This document shows positions 35,429 to 47,756 of a DNA stretch of 64,000 nt, piece by piece. The stretch is taken from NCBI GenBank assembly GCA_029204225.1, contig CM055096.1:7634002-7698001 (forward strand), read 5' to 3'. Both the position numbers and the translations under genes were made by a program. Numbering within the stretch: position 1 is the stretch's first letter; every line of letters begins with the position of its first letter. The stretch is from Diphasiastrum complanatum. Taxonomy: Eukaryota; Streptophyta; Lycopodiopsida; Lycopodiales; Lycopodiaceae. The notes beneath the pieces are model-generated. The model searched no databases. It was given only the letters and a program-made list of their open reading frames with translations, and had not been told where the DNA came from.

Positions 35429-36078
35429 AAATTGTCAACATTTCCTAGCTAGTTTGAGGTCTAAATTGGCTAAAATTGTAAATAGTTTTGGTTCTGGAGT
35501 TTCACACGTGTGAACCAGGCCACAATGTTTTTATTTACTGTATTTTTTCAGTATGATGAAGTGTCAAACTTCATACCCTTCAAAATGAGACCATTTTGAT
35601 GTATTTTGGTCATATAAGCCATTTTTAGCTATTTTTCCTATATAGGGAATATCTAGGGTCAAGTACCTTCTAGAGAGAGGAGAGAGAGTCATCTTCCTCA
35701 TCCATAAATAGTAGGGAAGTCGTGGAGAACAGGTTGGAGAAACCTTTTGTATGCTTCATTGAGATCAATAGATCATTGTCATTGTTTCTTCCTCCATTGA
35801 GAGCATTGTTGTGTGTATTGTCTTCAAGCTATTGTGTATGATCTTAGGTGCTTTCCAAAAGTGGTAGGCTGATGTATTATGGACTGTATAATGCTATTTT
35901 GGGCCGCACTTGATGTTTATGGAAGTTTCCATTTGTGATAAATGCTTTTTGATCAAGTTCTTTGCATTCTAGGTAGCATAGAATGTGTTGCCAATTCCTA
36001 GCTTATGTAGTTTGGAGTGCAAGCATTCAAGCCAATGATCTTGGAGTTTAGATCCACTTAGGATCTGTATTTTTCACA
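35424..36078 (+). repeat. Copia-1 3' LTR (655 bp)
   Basis: Nearly identical to 29650-30303, with an extra G at about 35902. The palindrome TTCACACGTGTGAA is at about 35501-35514. Confidence 0.95.
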
Positions 36079-36083
36079 GCATC
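36079..36083 (+). repeat. Target-site duplication of Copia-1 (right)
   Basis: GCATC, matching 29645-29649. Confidence 0.9.
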
Positions 36084-37435
36084 TACTTCGTCTATCTCTA
36101 ATAAACTTTTGATGCTATATTTTACACACACTTGTTCTTGGTTTCTCTCATCACTGAATACGCAAGTGGTATTCAATATATATATACACAATGTTACAGG
36201 TGTGCAGATGAAGAAAGTTCAATGTGGATGTGTTGTGTGTAGGAGATCGTGGGTGGCTGTTGTCGTTGTCAAATCCGTTGGCGCAATTGTATGGGATGAG
36301 CGTGAAAAGGGCCGTGACATCAGCCTTTGTTGAAATGAACGATGGTGAAGATGCAAAAAATGCATCATTTTGACGAAATGCCTTAGGATTTGATTTATAG
36401 GGTGCCTTCGTTTTTCCTAGGACACCTTTGGCATTTTGTAAGACAGTGTCATCTTTTTCGCCTGTCAACAAACACGTGTAAAAACAGTGTCACGTTTTTT
36501 ACCTTTCTTTCGTCTGTGAGAATTTACTTGTATTTATGGAGAAGTCGCATTTTATTCGTCTGTCTTATTTTACATGTTAAATATGCAGACTATGCGACAA
36601 CGTGAGTAAAGATACAGCATGAATGGAGGCAGATTAAAATGGGATTTAGGAGAGTAGAGGAGATAAATCCAACGGTTCCTTTGTAAGAACCAACCACAGT
36701 TGAGAACTGTCGGGTCCATTTGAGCCTTGGAGATAATTTTTTATTAGTTTTTATAAAAATAGTATATATTGGGAACCAGATATAGGAACCGATGATTCTT
36801 ATAGAAATCCGGTCCGGACCTATTTTCGGAAATCGAGAAAGCCGACAATATAGTATAGTAAAGAAACTGGCGAGAACTGAACAGCAAGGCTAGCCATGTA
36901 ATGATGCGCCTAGGCATGCTTCGCATATCTAGGCGTAATCCAATCTTGCAATTGTATTGCTAATTTCGAGAGACTAGTTGCACTAGACTCAAATTTAGTT
37001 ATTATATACATGTCTTTTGTTCGTCTCAATGCATTTATCTAGTTTGTTTTATGTATTGCTAATCATTTCTAGTTTTGTGTTCCATCCATTGTCAACTATC
37101 AAGGTGCACCGATGCAAATGGCGAGTTCACGCACGATGTAGGTATGCACTACGACGAGAGCAACGTACCACTCTATCACATGTTCGCATGTATGGTCAGA
37201 TTGAGAGAGAGTCATTATTTCTCTGGATGAAGCTTGGTTCTTTGGTGAGTTCTACTTTGCAAAGCTCTTTGTATTGCTAGAAAACATGATTGCATGCTCC
37301 TTTTCCATGTATGTTATTTGGTGCCCTTTCTGATTGGAGAAATATTCTGTTATTCTCGATTGTTGTTGCACTTGTATTGTCTAGGATGATGACTCACACT
37401 CACATGACTATTGAAGAATTCAACCAAATGTTGCC
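36084..37435. other. Unassigned DNA upstream of the CACTA transposase
   Basis: No transposase domain or terminal CACTA motif was located. It may contain the 5' end of the CACTA element. The stretch at 37384-37430 (MTHTHMTIEEFNQM) may be an out-of-frame N-terminal piece of the transposase. Confidence 0.3.
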
Positions 37436-38922
37436 ATGAAATCCGCAAGATTCAGACGTGCAAGCACACAAGAGCCACCACTTTCATGGCATACACCACC
37501 CGTGGACTTGCACGAAGATATGTCCCGAGAAGACACACCACACGAGGATGTGCCATTCACATCGCATGATCACGAGGGGGACATGGATGACATGATGGAT
37601 GCATTCTTCACAAACCCACCCGAGGCCACATTGACAAGGGAAGAAGAGATGATGTGTGGCTTGGCATTCACTCCTTTGTACGAGGTTGCACAAATGTCAA
37701 AGTTGCGAGCTTGTTTGTTACTTTTGAACTTGCAAACTAAGTACGGGTGGTTGGATGCAAGCATCACGGAGTTGTTTGGGTAAGCTTGTTTGCTTCATGA
37801 TGTGTGTTATAGACAAATTTCTCTAATCTCATTTTATTTTTAATTCATGCGTTGCGAGAAACTATATATAACTAATTACATAAATTTATATTTTGTTGCA
37901 GTTTGCTCAGGAAAATGTTGCTCCCAAATAACACCATGGCGACATCTCGACAAGAAGCCAAGAAAATGCTATCCGTGGTCGACATGGATTACAAGAGCAT
38001 CCATGCATGTCCCAATGATTGTATCTTATATCGAGATGAGTTTGAAGAGGCAAGCACATGTCCACGCTGTGGAGAACACTGCTACAGACAAGATTTACAA
38101 GGAGCGACCATACCCGCCAAGGTGGTAAGAAATTTTCCCATCATACCCAAGATACGCCACATGTTTATGTGTAATTCCATCGCAAAGCTAATGACATGGC
38201 ATTCAAGAAATCATTCATCCGACGATACTATGAGGATCCTTACCAATTCTCCAGCATGGAAGCATGTGGATGCTACTTGGCATGAGTTTAGGGATGAGCC
38301 TCGCCATTTGCATTTGGGGTTGGCCATGGATGGCGTGAATCCATTCGGTTTGCACTCCACATCATGGTCCACTTGGCTGGTTGTCCTTGTAAACTACAAC
38401 ATCCCCTCTTGGCTAAGTATAAAGAAGGGGCACCTAATGCTCGCCCTTCTTATTATGAGAAAATGCAAGATAAAAAATATGGACGTGTATATGGCTCCCT
38501 TGATAGATGAGCTAAAGATTCTATGGCAAGGAGTTCAAGTGAGCAATATATCAAGACCATTGAGACAAAGAGACTTTGTGGTAAAGGGGATCTTGATGTG
38601 GACGATGCACGACTTTCCTGGCTATGGGGAATGTTCAGGTGAGATATCCTTGATATTGGTTTGATTCATGATATTATATTAAATTTTATGTGCATTCACA
38701 AATTTTCTTTCAATTTGAACATTGGACTCACGATTAAGTTGGTTGTTTTGTCTCAATTTAGGGCTCCAAACTAGTGGTTACAATGTGTGCCCTATGAGTA
38801 TTTGCAAGCACGTCACTCACAACATCTGTGAAAGATGGTTTATGAGGGCCACACTCGATACCCTTCCACCCGATCACCCTATGCGTGATGGGCTTGTTGG
38901 CCAACGTCCGCATTCCATGAAG
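37436..38922 (+). pseudogene. CACTA (En/Spm) transposase, N-terminal part and TNP2 core
   Basis: This is a TNP2-like transposase of the Transposase_21 type, which cuts and moves CACTA elements. Exons 37436-37779, 37902-38638 and 38762-38922 join in frame across introns with GT-AG ends (37780-37901 and 38639-38761). Recognisable motifs include YKSIHACPNDCILYRDEFE, CPRCGEHCY, LHLGLAMDGVNPFG, YNIPSWL, LMLALLI, MDVYMAPLIDELKILWQGV, MHDFPGYGECSG and SGYNVCPM. Later exons are broken, so the gene as a whole is a pseudogene. An upstream shift probably separates the true start, since an in-register MTHTHM lies at 37389. Confidence 0.85.
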
Positions 38923-39046
38923 GTACAATACATATTTGGGTTGAATTAATGGTACATGTCATTTATTTATTTTATGATTACTCTATGTTTTTGCTAACGA
39001 TATATAATTTGCATTAAATGTGTGTGCTTGTTTGTTAATAGTGTAG

Positions 39047-40435
39047 GTAAGTGATTGGCTTCGGATTTGGAGATCCAATCAAGATCTAGGGCGACTCCCT
39101 CCCGACATGAAGAGGTTATCAATATTTCATGAACTCCCATATTGGGAAGAATTGTTGATAAACCATCTTTTGGACCCGATGCACATATTCAAGAATGTTG
39201 GGAGCACGCTTTGGGAGCACTTGACCGAGTCGAATGATAAAAAAGATGCACGAGATGACCTAAAAGAAGTGGAAAAGATGGCCGATTTATGGCCACAAAT
39301 GGTAGGGACTTTGATTGTCCTACCAAAGGCCCCATGGATCTTATCGAGGAGAGAAGAGATGATTGTAAAGAGGGCAATAGCCTCTTTTTGAACCCCGATG
39401 TGACACATGCAATCTCTAAAGGGTGCCTTTACAAGGGACAACAAGCTAAGTGGACTAAAGTCTCATGACTGGCATAAATTTTTACAGGTTGGCATGGCAT
39501 GTTTTTTGATTTTTTTTCCACCTCAACATTGTCGATTACATTTTATAGCATGTCTTGTGATTTCATGATGATCTCATTGCGCATATATGTATCTCAATGA
39601 TCATGACAAATTGTTTTTGTGCATGCAGTTTGTGCTTCCCTTGGTGTTGAGAGGGTTCTTGACAGAGGAGTTAAGGAGTGCAATCTACAAAATCAGTGGT
39701 TTGGTGAGGTACGGTGAATGCGCTTGCGATTCACATCATTTTTTCTTGGGGTGGTTCAAGATGATGATCTAACTAACATGTATGTCATTGTTGTTTCTCT
39801 TTCTTATGAAGATACATTACATCCAAAGAGATACTGCTAGCATCCATTGAGGCGGCAAGACAAAGCTCCATTGAGGCAGCGTGTTTGATCGAGAAGCACT
39901 TTCCCACATCTATTCTCACCATTCAAATGCATCTCATTGTGCATTTGATAGATGAGGTGGCCATTGCAGGTACATCATATACCTGCATCAATTACCTATT
40001 CTTAGTCCATCCTAGACCATTGCTATTGTGGTAATTCTCATGTTCCCTCACTAACATTGATTCATTTTTTTTAATTCAGGCACTGTCCATAGCCGTTGAA
40101 TGTTTTTCTTGGAACGATTCATGAAAACGTTGAAAGGCTTTGTAAGACAAAGAGCAAGGTCTGAGGGTAGCATGTCGGAAGGATGGCTAGTGCAAGAGTC
40201 CATGGTTTACATCACGGAGTTCCTTGCTCATACCGATCCTTCTATTCCTCATCTTTGGGATAAGAAGAATGATGAGCGTGTTGTTTGGGAGGTTCCTCAA
40301 GGAAAAGGAATGATTATGAGAATGAGTGAGTCCTTCGGGGAGAAGGTAAATAAGTTTTGCATTCTTAATAGTGAGGAAATGCAAAAGTGGATTTCACTAT
40401 ACGAAGAGGCCAAGGCTCATAGACAAACCGCTTGA
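39047..40435 (+). pseudogene. CACTA transposase, middle exons and DUF4218-like region
   Basis: Exon 39047 begins after intron 38923-39046 and reads WLRIWRSNQDLGRLPPDMK and HELPYWEELLINHLLDPMHI, typical of plant CACTA transposases. Frameshifts occur near 39380 and 39425. Exons 39629-39708, 39812-39969 and 40080-40434 keep GT-AG ends and include EKHFPTSILTIQMHLIVHL and FLERFMKTLKGFVRQRARSE (DUF4218). A nonsense codon TGA at 40097-40099 stands where Trp is expected (HSR-stop-MFFLERF). These lesions indicate inactivity. Confidence 0.8.
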
Positions 40436-40698
40436 GCCACTTTCAGGTGACGGCATAGAAGACAACCATATCCACCTGACCTCGCACTTCTACCCAACAA
40501 CATGACGCTTGATTGCTGCGTGATGCACTTAGAGAAACCTCGACAAACAACCAGGAAGTAACAGAGAGAGAGCAAGAATATGCAAGGGGGTGCGATTTAC
40601 ATGTAATCTATGATGACCAACATTCACATGTTTATTGATACATGCAATTTTGTGCATGTTTGTTGTATCCCTAATACATTTAGTTCCATTTCATTCAG

Positions 40699-41646
40699 TA
40701 CAAAAAATACAATGCACTGTGGACACATGGACGACACTTTCGTACGAAAATAGAAACACGTACGATTGTAGAGTCATGGCAAATTTTACCCAAGAGAGTC
40801 GAGCAAGCACGGCGGACAAGAATTTACTCTCTTCTCAACTTGATTATTGTGGGACAATCAATGACATCCTCGAAGTTGGATTTAGACAATTCAGCATTTT
40901 CATATTTGATGTCAAATGGTTCAAAGTTATTTGCAATGGTCCCAATGCAACTATCAAGAAAGATGAGAGTGCTTATTTTGCCATTGACTCCACCAAGCTT
41001 TGGGACAGATCAAAGCGACACATTTGTTTTTCCGCAGCAATGTGAGCAGGTACATTTCTTCTATGTTTTCAAGATGTCTATGCTCTTTTGTTGTCAATCA
41101 ATCAATTTTAAGTGTACTACAAAAAAAAAATTATTTTATATAGTAATACACAAGCAACTGTAACATAGCTATGGATACTAACTACGAGTCAACATTTTGG
41201 TAACATCGATCAATTGCAGGTGGTCTTTCACCCCGATCGTTCAGATCCCAGATGGTGGTACGTAATTCAAGTCGCTCCTCGAAGTAAAAAAAAAATTTAA
41301 AGATAGAGATGTCATGGAGGACATGGCGCTGCCAGTTGATGCACCTCATGAACAAGATCGTGATGACAGATTCAATGACACAATTTTGGAGGATGATCAT
41401 GTGCAAGCTTCACAAGGTAATGATGATGTTGAGCATGATACATGATCGTCGGATGGTTCGATGACACACAACACACTTTCACGATCTCACTCGTCATCAT
41501 TGTCGCCATTAGCTTTGGAAGATCAGCTTATTAATGATGAAGCTATAGGAGATATTTGGGTAGAATTAGAGATAGACTCATTTGGTTTGGCGGATTTGTC
41601 GCATGATGATGCGGCAAATGATAACGATGAACCACCAAATGAATGA
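40699..41646 (+). pseudogene. CACTA transposase, DUF4216-like C-terminal exons
   Basis: Exon 40699-41049 reads NALWTHGRHFRTKIETRTYD, YCGTINDILEVGF and FDVKWFKVICNG, the DUF4216 region found at the C-terminus of CACTA transposases. A frameshift lies between TKLWD and SDTFVFPQQCEQ (about 40995). Intron 41050-41219 joins it to VVFHPDRSDPRWWYVIQV. An acidic tail runs to the stop at 41644-41646, with a possible extra stop at about 41443. Confidence 0.75.
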
Positions 41647-42740
41647 GTGAGACATTATGATGTATCTCAATTCATTGTAATATTAATCATGTTGTTCACA
41701 TATGCAATTACACTTTATAAATTGACTAGTTGACATCGAACAAGAAGTTGATGCATGTGAGTACACAATTTGTGATCATGATTTTTTTCTGTTACATAAA
41801 TTTCTTTATTCACTTATGCATATGGCAACCAAAGTTGATAGAAAATGGAATTCAATGTGTTGATAGGTAACAAATTCCAAAACTGAGATTTTGTTTTATA
41901 CCGTGGTTCACCCCCGAGGGGCCTTTTTTTCATCAGTCTCGATATTCCCCTCGGTTAGCAGAGTGTCCTAGAATGCCTCTGGCCACCTGGACCCTCTTTA
42001 TAACCCTCTCTATAAATGTCTCAAAAACAAGTGTAAATTTGGTAGGCTTATACCAATGTCAACCTCGGTATACCCCTCAAATTAGCTTCAGTATTCCGAT
42101 GTATGTTCTGAGGTCGTGGGGTAATTCTATAACCCTTTCTATAAATCTTTCAAAACCAAGTTCAAATTTGGTAGGCTTATTTCGAGGCCAAATACCAGAC
42201 CCGAGCCTCGAGCATTTTGCTCCCCCTGCAAGCTCAAAACAGGTGAAAAAAGTTACCCAAAGGTAAGGGTAATGCATAAAAAGCATGCATATCAAAAGCG
42301 TCATTGGGATGTAAAGAAAAATGTTTCTATTCATAGAAAAAGTGACAAAAGAATATGCTAATGTGCATTGCACAACAACTATATATAGGGTATTAAGAGC
42401 ATTCAAGCACTTACATGCAATCTAAAAGATAGAGTTCCCCAAGTTTCACACCAATGTGCACAAGAAGCTCACCCAAGACATCATCAATGATACCACCAAC
42501 TCCAGCTAGAAAAATTTGTGTCAATTTCAACATACTTCCAATTCCAACATATCTCAAAAGTCCAACTACCACAAAGTCTTGCACTGAAAACTTTCTCGTA
42601 TCTAGAACATTCTAATAAGTCACAACATATCTATAAGTTTCCACAAAGAACATCCAGACATTTGGCAAATAGATGTCTGGTGACATACTAACGTTGCTAA
42701 ATGGTCACTATAGAAAAATCATCCCTCAAATTTTTATTTT
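41647..42740. repeat. Non-coding DNA with a 129-bp tandem duplication
   Basis: ATAACCC(T)(C/T)TCTATAAAT followed by AATTTGGTAGGCTTAT occurs at about 42000 and 42129. It may be the 3' part of the CACTA element, but no terminal inverted repeat was found. No genes. Confidence 0.45.
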
Positions 42741-42991
42741 GCAAAGCTACAACAACGTCGCTTATATAGTTCATCGCGACACAACGTTAAATAAACCTCG
42801 CAATTAGAAAAATCGTCTTCCGGGTTTTATTTATGATAAATTTACACAATGTCGTGTGATTACAGTTAAATGTAAACATCAACGGATGTCAGTAGACAAA
42901 CATCGTTGAAAAGACTCTCACAAAGCAATGTACATTTATGGTCATGTGGCAACGATTAATTATTGCAAATAGCAACATTTGGTAAGCGACG

Positions 42992-43070
<79 letters not shown>

Positions 43071-43216
43071 CTACAATAATTGTTGAGCGACATTTATATT
43101 GACACAAATAAGCGTCGCACACTATGGTCGATACATTTTTTTTGTATGTTGAGCAACGTTTATATTGACACAAATAAGCGTTGCACACTATGGTCACTGT
43201 ACATCTTTTTTGTATG
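42741..43216. repeat. Short GCGACG-type repeats around an (AT)n run
   Basis: Motifs such as AACGTCGC, AGCGACG and AAGCGTCGCAC recur. A 66-bp unit (TGTTGAGC(G/A)AC(A/G)TTTATATTGAC) is repeated at 43081 and 43147. Such subterminal repeats are common in CACTA elements, so this may be its 3' end. Confidence 0.45.
42994..43068 (+). repeat. (AT)n microsatellite, 75 bp
   Basis: An uninterrupted AT run. The minus-strand frame of alternating Tyr-Ile through it is an artefact. Confidence 0.97.
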
Positions 43217-43577
43217 CTAGCACCCTTCATAATATCTTTAAAGAAAAAATTAACTAAAGATTTATAAAATTTTGATCTACATAAACATGAGGTTTATATG
43301 TAGCAATTTACATGTTATGGACCATGGTGGATCTCAATGACAATTGCCCTCGAATCTCTATCACATTAAATTTTTTATTCATTCATAGATTATTGAGCTA
43401 GGCATTGTTAGTCCATCAATGTGACTTGAAAATAGGTTGTATAAAACTTAGAAAATATAAAAAAAAAATTGTGTTATGAGCTTTTGATTTTTTTTAAAAG
43501 CGTAGTAGGAGAGCTCATTTTTGTAGAAGCCTAGTAGGATTCACGTTAAAGGTTAAAAATTACATATAGACCATAAA

Positions 43578-43580
<3 letters not shown>
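43217..43580. other. Unassigned AT-rich DNA
   Basis: No feature recognised. Confidence 0.3.

Positions 43581-43645
<65 letters not shown>
43581..43645 (+). repeat. (CT)n microsatellite, 65 bp
   Basis: An uninterrupted CT run. Confidence 0.97.
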
Positions 43646-43648
<3 letters not shown>

Positions 43649-43949
43649 GCTACCATAATTGGGTAATCCAATGTATGGCAATGTATACAAGAGAGATATC
43701 ATCACTCCAAATGTAAAAATAAACTCAGGTTGCTTAAGTTGACGAATGTAAAAAAGTACGTTTGTTATTGAAATAGTATATCTAATGAAATTTGAAGAGT
43801 ATGAACTATTCTATGAAAATCAACTGTCAAATGCTATAACTAGTAGCTAATATAGTAAGAAAATACTTAAAAAATATATACCAATAACTATGAAGAAATA
43901 TATTCCAAATCAACAAAAAAATATTGTTCAAAGATAAAAGAATATAGGA

Positions 43950-44100
43950 GTTTGTTGTAACTGTAGAGCACCAGGATATTATTTAGTAGGATGCCTTGAA
44001 CCAATGAAATAGATCAACCACATACTATTTGTAAAAATTGTAAGGGAGAAGGGCACATTACCTCAAAGTGTCCCAAACCACAAAAAAATACATGATTAGT
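43950..44100 (+). pseudogene. Retroelement Gag zinc-knuckle remnant
   Basis: One frame reads CKNCKGEGHITSKCPKP at about 44028-44080, a good CCHC knuckle. Just upstream, in a shifted frame, CNCRAPGYYLVGC resembles a first knuckle with His changed to Tyr. The surroundings have many stops. Two knuckles suggest a Gypsy-like Gag, but the family is uncertain. Confidence 0.5.
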
Positions 44101-45613
44101 AGAATATGTTCAATTCGATTTAGAAAAGATATAGACGGATAAAGATGAAGTTGTATAGAGAATTGAAATTTAGAAGACTCAACTTGGCGAAGTGACCTCA
44201 ACATCCAAGTAGATAAATTTCTATTAGGACTCAATTGAAGAAGCATAACCAAAGTTAGATTAGGCCTACTCCTATATAAAAGAAGAAAATATAAATTAGT
44301 TACAAAAGCCCAATGACCTTCTGATAGGGTAACTTTATATTTGGAAGCGGTAATAGCGGAATGAGGGCAAATAGGAGAAAATGGTGTGGAAAAAGCTAGT
44401 ATTGGTGACGAAAATGTAGTTTGGTATCATGACTACTCATAATTGATGACAATTTTGTGAGGGCAAGCAATCAAAAGTCAAACATAGCATGCCAGTTACG
44501 AGTGGAAAATTCTCGTGATATTTTCAACACTTAATGTCGGGTGACATTTGGAGGAACGCTCTCACAGCTATGATTGGTAGCACATACATGATTGGTAGTG
44601 GAAGATTCGAATCAGTGGATAGCTACATTGACACATGCATTTGCAACTTGGAAATTTCTCATTCGAGGGAGAGATTGCGGCTAGTTTGGAGGTACACACA
44701 CTTGGAGGTCATGGGTGATAGAAGTACGAGGTGGTGTAGGTTGGAAGCCATTGAGCAAGACATCAAACTTATTGGATGAACCATGTGTGAGACACGTGAG
44801 ATGAAGAATGAGTCAGTGATCACACTTTGGAGACTCTTCGTGAGTGGTAAGTGTGATGGTTTGCAGCATTTGCAATTAGCAAGTCAATTCAAAACAAGTC
44901 AAATTAGTTGTGAAGTAGTGTATCAGGGTTGTCATGTATGAGATACACTTCAACTATCAGTTTGGACAAGTCAAGTCAATTTGTCGTATCAAGATTGCGT
45001 CAAGGATGCAAATTTTAATGATGGCAGGGTGCATATTCTTTGGGTTGGATCATGGAAGATCTCACAAGTTCATTTGGAATGATATTGGCATGCATTGTAT
45101 GTGAGGAACTTGATGGTGACTTTGGAGTTGGCATCTCGGTGTATTTCAGTAAATGATCTTGATATTATCCAAGGGAGCAGCTTTAGAGCTATCTTAGGAG
45201 AATACATGAATGGAATTGTTTGATTTGATGCTTCAATCTTTAGGATAAGTGATACCTGATAGGGAATAGCTATTTTTATATTGGACTTGAGTCATTTGTC
45301 ATGGGACATGACTTACAAGGGCAATTTATGATGGAATCAAGAAAATGCAAATGAAAATGGACAACGCATGGAGCTTTGTGAACTAGCTCTAGGATGGAGA
45401 GTTGATGGATATCGCACGATTGGCTATCATGGTGACAAACACTATGGTGAGTGGTTTGCTTGGGGACACTAATGACGAGGACTTCATACTGTATTTTTTA
45501 AGAGTATTGGAATGGCTATACAATAGGACCAATTTTGGGCATTGGCATTGATGGAGTAGTAACTACTGTCAGTGGCATTGATGAGCTATCTACTAATTTA
45601 TCGACTATCGGCA
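44101..45613. other. Unassigned, probably decayed element
   Basis: A frame of 81 codons at 44534-44779 (IWRNALTAMIGSTYMIG) has no recognised domain. It may be further remnants of the element carrying the knuckle. Confidence 0.25.
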
Positions 45614-45676
45614 TGTGAGGGTGCCATGTGATCAATACTTAACCTACTCTTAAATTCTACCCCTAATTTAGAGACA
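45614..45676 (+). repeat. 63-bp inverted repeat, left copy
   Basis: Starts TGTGAGGGTG and ends TTTAGAGACA. The reverse complement, with few differences, is at 56256-56318. Confidence 0.75.
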
Positions 45677-46533
45677 CTTCCCTTAGCAAAAAGGCCTCCA
45701 ATGGAGACCCCCGACCCCTCTCCTCATTCACAAAGCAATTAATTCATGACTTTTACCCTAAAGCGCCCTAAAGCCTTGCTCATGTGCAAATCCCAGTGCT
45801 CTCATTTGCCGGTTAATAATATTAGACAGACTTCATTCACTCTTTTACTCGCAGAGGTCTTATACTATTCCAACACAACATTTCTGTTGAAAAGAAAAAG
45901 GAGCTGGCAGAAAAGAAGCAGCAGCAACACAAGATTAGTCGTGGATCAGGCAGGTGTGATCAAAACAACAGCACAAGGGATCGATCGGGTTTTGTTTTTT
46001 GCCACTACTTTCAATACTTGTATTATTCATTTTGTTGAAAGTCATAAATATTATGCTTGTTTAATCATTGCACTTCCATGATGTTCAGTCTCAGTCCTCT
46101 CAGTCCTCTGCTTGTTTGAGTGCTTTCTAAGATTTGATTGATCATCGTCTTGTCCTCTGCTTGTTTGAGTGCTTTCTAAGATTTGATTGATCATCGTCTT
46201 GCGAACTGTAAGTCATTCATGCATCATGCAGCTTCTTGTTCAACAAGATGGCCATCTTGGATCTAAGCACCCATGTTCTAAATTATAGTTGATCAAGCTT
46301 ATTAGTTACTGTATTCTTTGTATGCTATTCAGCCATTGCGATTGCCATGGAACAAATTTACGATGCAACAACTGGAGAGGTTGGTGAGGTTCGTAGGAAT
46401 GAAATAACGATTATCAAGGAACAACTGCTTAGAGCTGATGAGTTTCCTCCGGAAGGGCTGTTGCGACTGCTCTTCCAACTGCAGAGCCTGAATTTGGGCT
46501 TGGAGGATTTGAGAGCCACAATGGTGGGAAAAG
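45671..46533 (+). mobile_element. Truncated Gypsy 5' end (family R1, copy c)
   Basis: Similar to 340-1170 and, reversed, to 7830-8650. It includes the gag N-terminal frame starting at 46347 (MEQIYDATTGEVGEV, ADEFPPEGLLRLLFQ) and stops after MVGKV. Its start lacks the outermost LTR. A 49-bp tandem duplication sits at 46104-46201. Confidence 0.65.
46104..46201 (+). repeat. 49-bp perfect tandem duplication
   Basis: The unit starting TCCTCTGCTTGTTTGAG occurs at 46104-46152 and 46153-46201. Other R1 copies have it once. Confidence 0.9.
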
Positions 46534-47224
46534 TCTGTACCTTTGGATTCTTTGTACTTCCGAACTATGCTGAATTTGAGTATCCAATGAGATTGATCGT
46601 AGCCTTGATTATATTTTTCCAATAAACACATGATTTGCATTAACACTTTTGTGCAGGCCCCAGGGCTTTCAAGTATATAACAAATACCGTTTACGGCTTC
46701 AGCTCACTCATTTTCTTTTCTAATTATCATCCAAGGTTTGGCTAGTCTCACGTTCAAGCCCCCCTTGAAAACCAAGATGCGTTTTCTTAGTATCACAAGA
46801 TGCAAAGGTGAAAACTTCATGCCAATTGCTTTTGAAACATGTGGATGGGGTTTTCATAAGAACTATATTAAATTTTTGCCTTTTTCCTGTAAAGCTTCTT
46901 GTGAAATAATGCCAAGATCATTCCATCATCATATTATTCTATCGTCAACATAAATTTATCACTTTACAGCATTCTCATACACTTTTAATTCTTCGATTTG
47001 CACAAAGTGCTTCATCACATCCTTTGCATTATTATTTGCCATTGCCAATGTTGTTTTAGGCATATGGTTGTGAGTGTAAAAAATACAGCAAATAAGGATC
47101 CTAAAACACTTGAAATGATGAGGGAAACAATAGATTATGATTTCATAAGATTAGCACAAGTTGAGCCATCAAAATCCATCAAAAATCTATGCTTGAACCT
47201 CACTAAATGGCCCAAATCCTTGAA
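46534..47224. other. Unassigned DNA
   Basis: No domain recognised. It may contain the outer part of the 3' LTR of Copia C. Confidence 0.3.
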
Positions 47225-47756
47225 GAAGGCTTCACACGTGTGAAAGTACGGCCTCCCACAGTCTGAGTACTGTACACCAGGCCTACATTCAATCCTATAA
47301 TCATTAGTAATCACAAGTACTCAAACAATTATGAACATAGAGAGCAATTGCACCATTATGAGAGAAAAATCATGAAATTGCTTGATTGATTTTGGTGAGA
47401 TATCATCACCTATATATACATGATCCATCACGGTTTTGGGCAGGTATGAGTAGCCCTAAACCTATCCCTAATACTAATTTTGGTGGATCTTTCATCCCTA
47501 CCAAGTTAGGGTTGGAATCTCGGAGATCCCTCAACAATGCAAAAATTACCAAAAATAGCTCCTATTTTTTCTCCCTTGTATCTAAGCATAATTTGGACTC
47601 ATTCCAAAGGTTCTAACACTTAGGTCTACTTGAGAACATCCTTATGAATGGAATCCTATGCTATTTGGCATGTGTGACAAGCCACATCATGACCATCTAA
47701 CTATTTACAAGTCATATGACCAAAACTAGTCAAGCTAGAATTGTGAATTTTTAACA
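47225..47756 (-). mobile_element. 3' LTR of Copia C (outer limit uncertain)
   Basis: In minus orientation it starts TGTTAAAAATTCAC after a purine tract (GTGAGGAGGAG). It contains the palindrome TTCACACGTGTGAA at about 47232. No second LTR copy was recognised, so its far end is a guess. Confidence 0.5.

Larger units (their letters stand above)
29650..36078 (+). mobile_element. Copia-1: complete young Copia LTR retrotransposon
   Basis: It is 6,429 bp long, with LTRs at both ends, a primer site, a 1.17-kb leader, one uninterrupted gag-pol frame, a polypurine tract and a 5-bp target duplication (GCATC). The LTRs differ, by eye, at three bases plus one single-base indel over about 655 bp, so insertion is recent. 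Domain order protease-integrase-RT-RNase H is diagnostic of Copia (Ty1/copia). All key catalytic residues are present, so it is a candidate autonomous element. I did not assign the lineage within Copia. Confidence 0.95.

Noticed and set aside
42889-43230. 113-codon minus-strand frame with alternating Ile-Tyr
   Set aside because: Runs through an (AT)n microsatellite.
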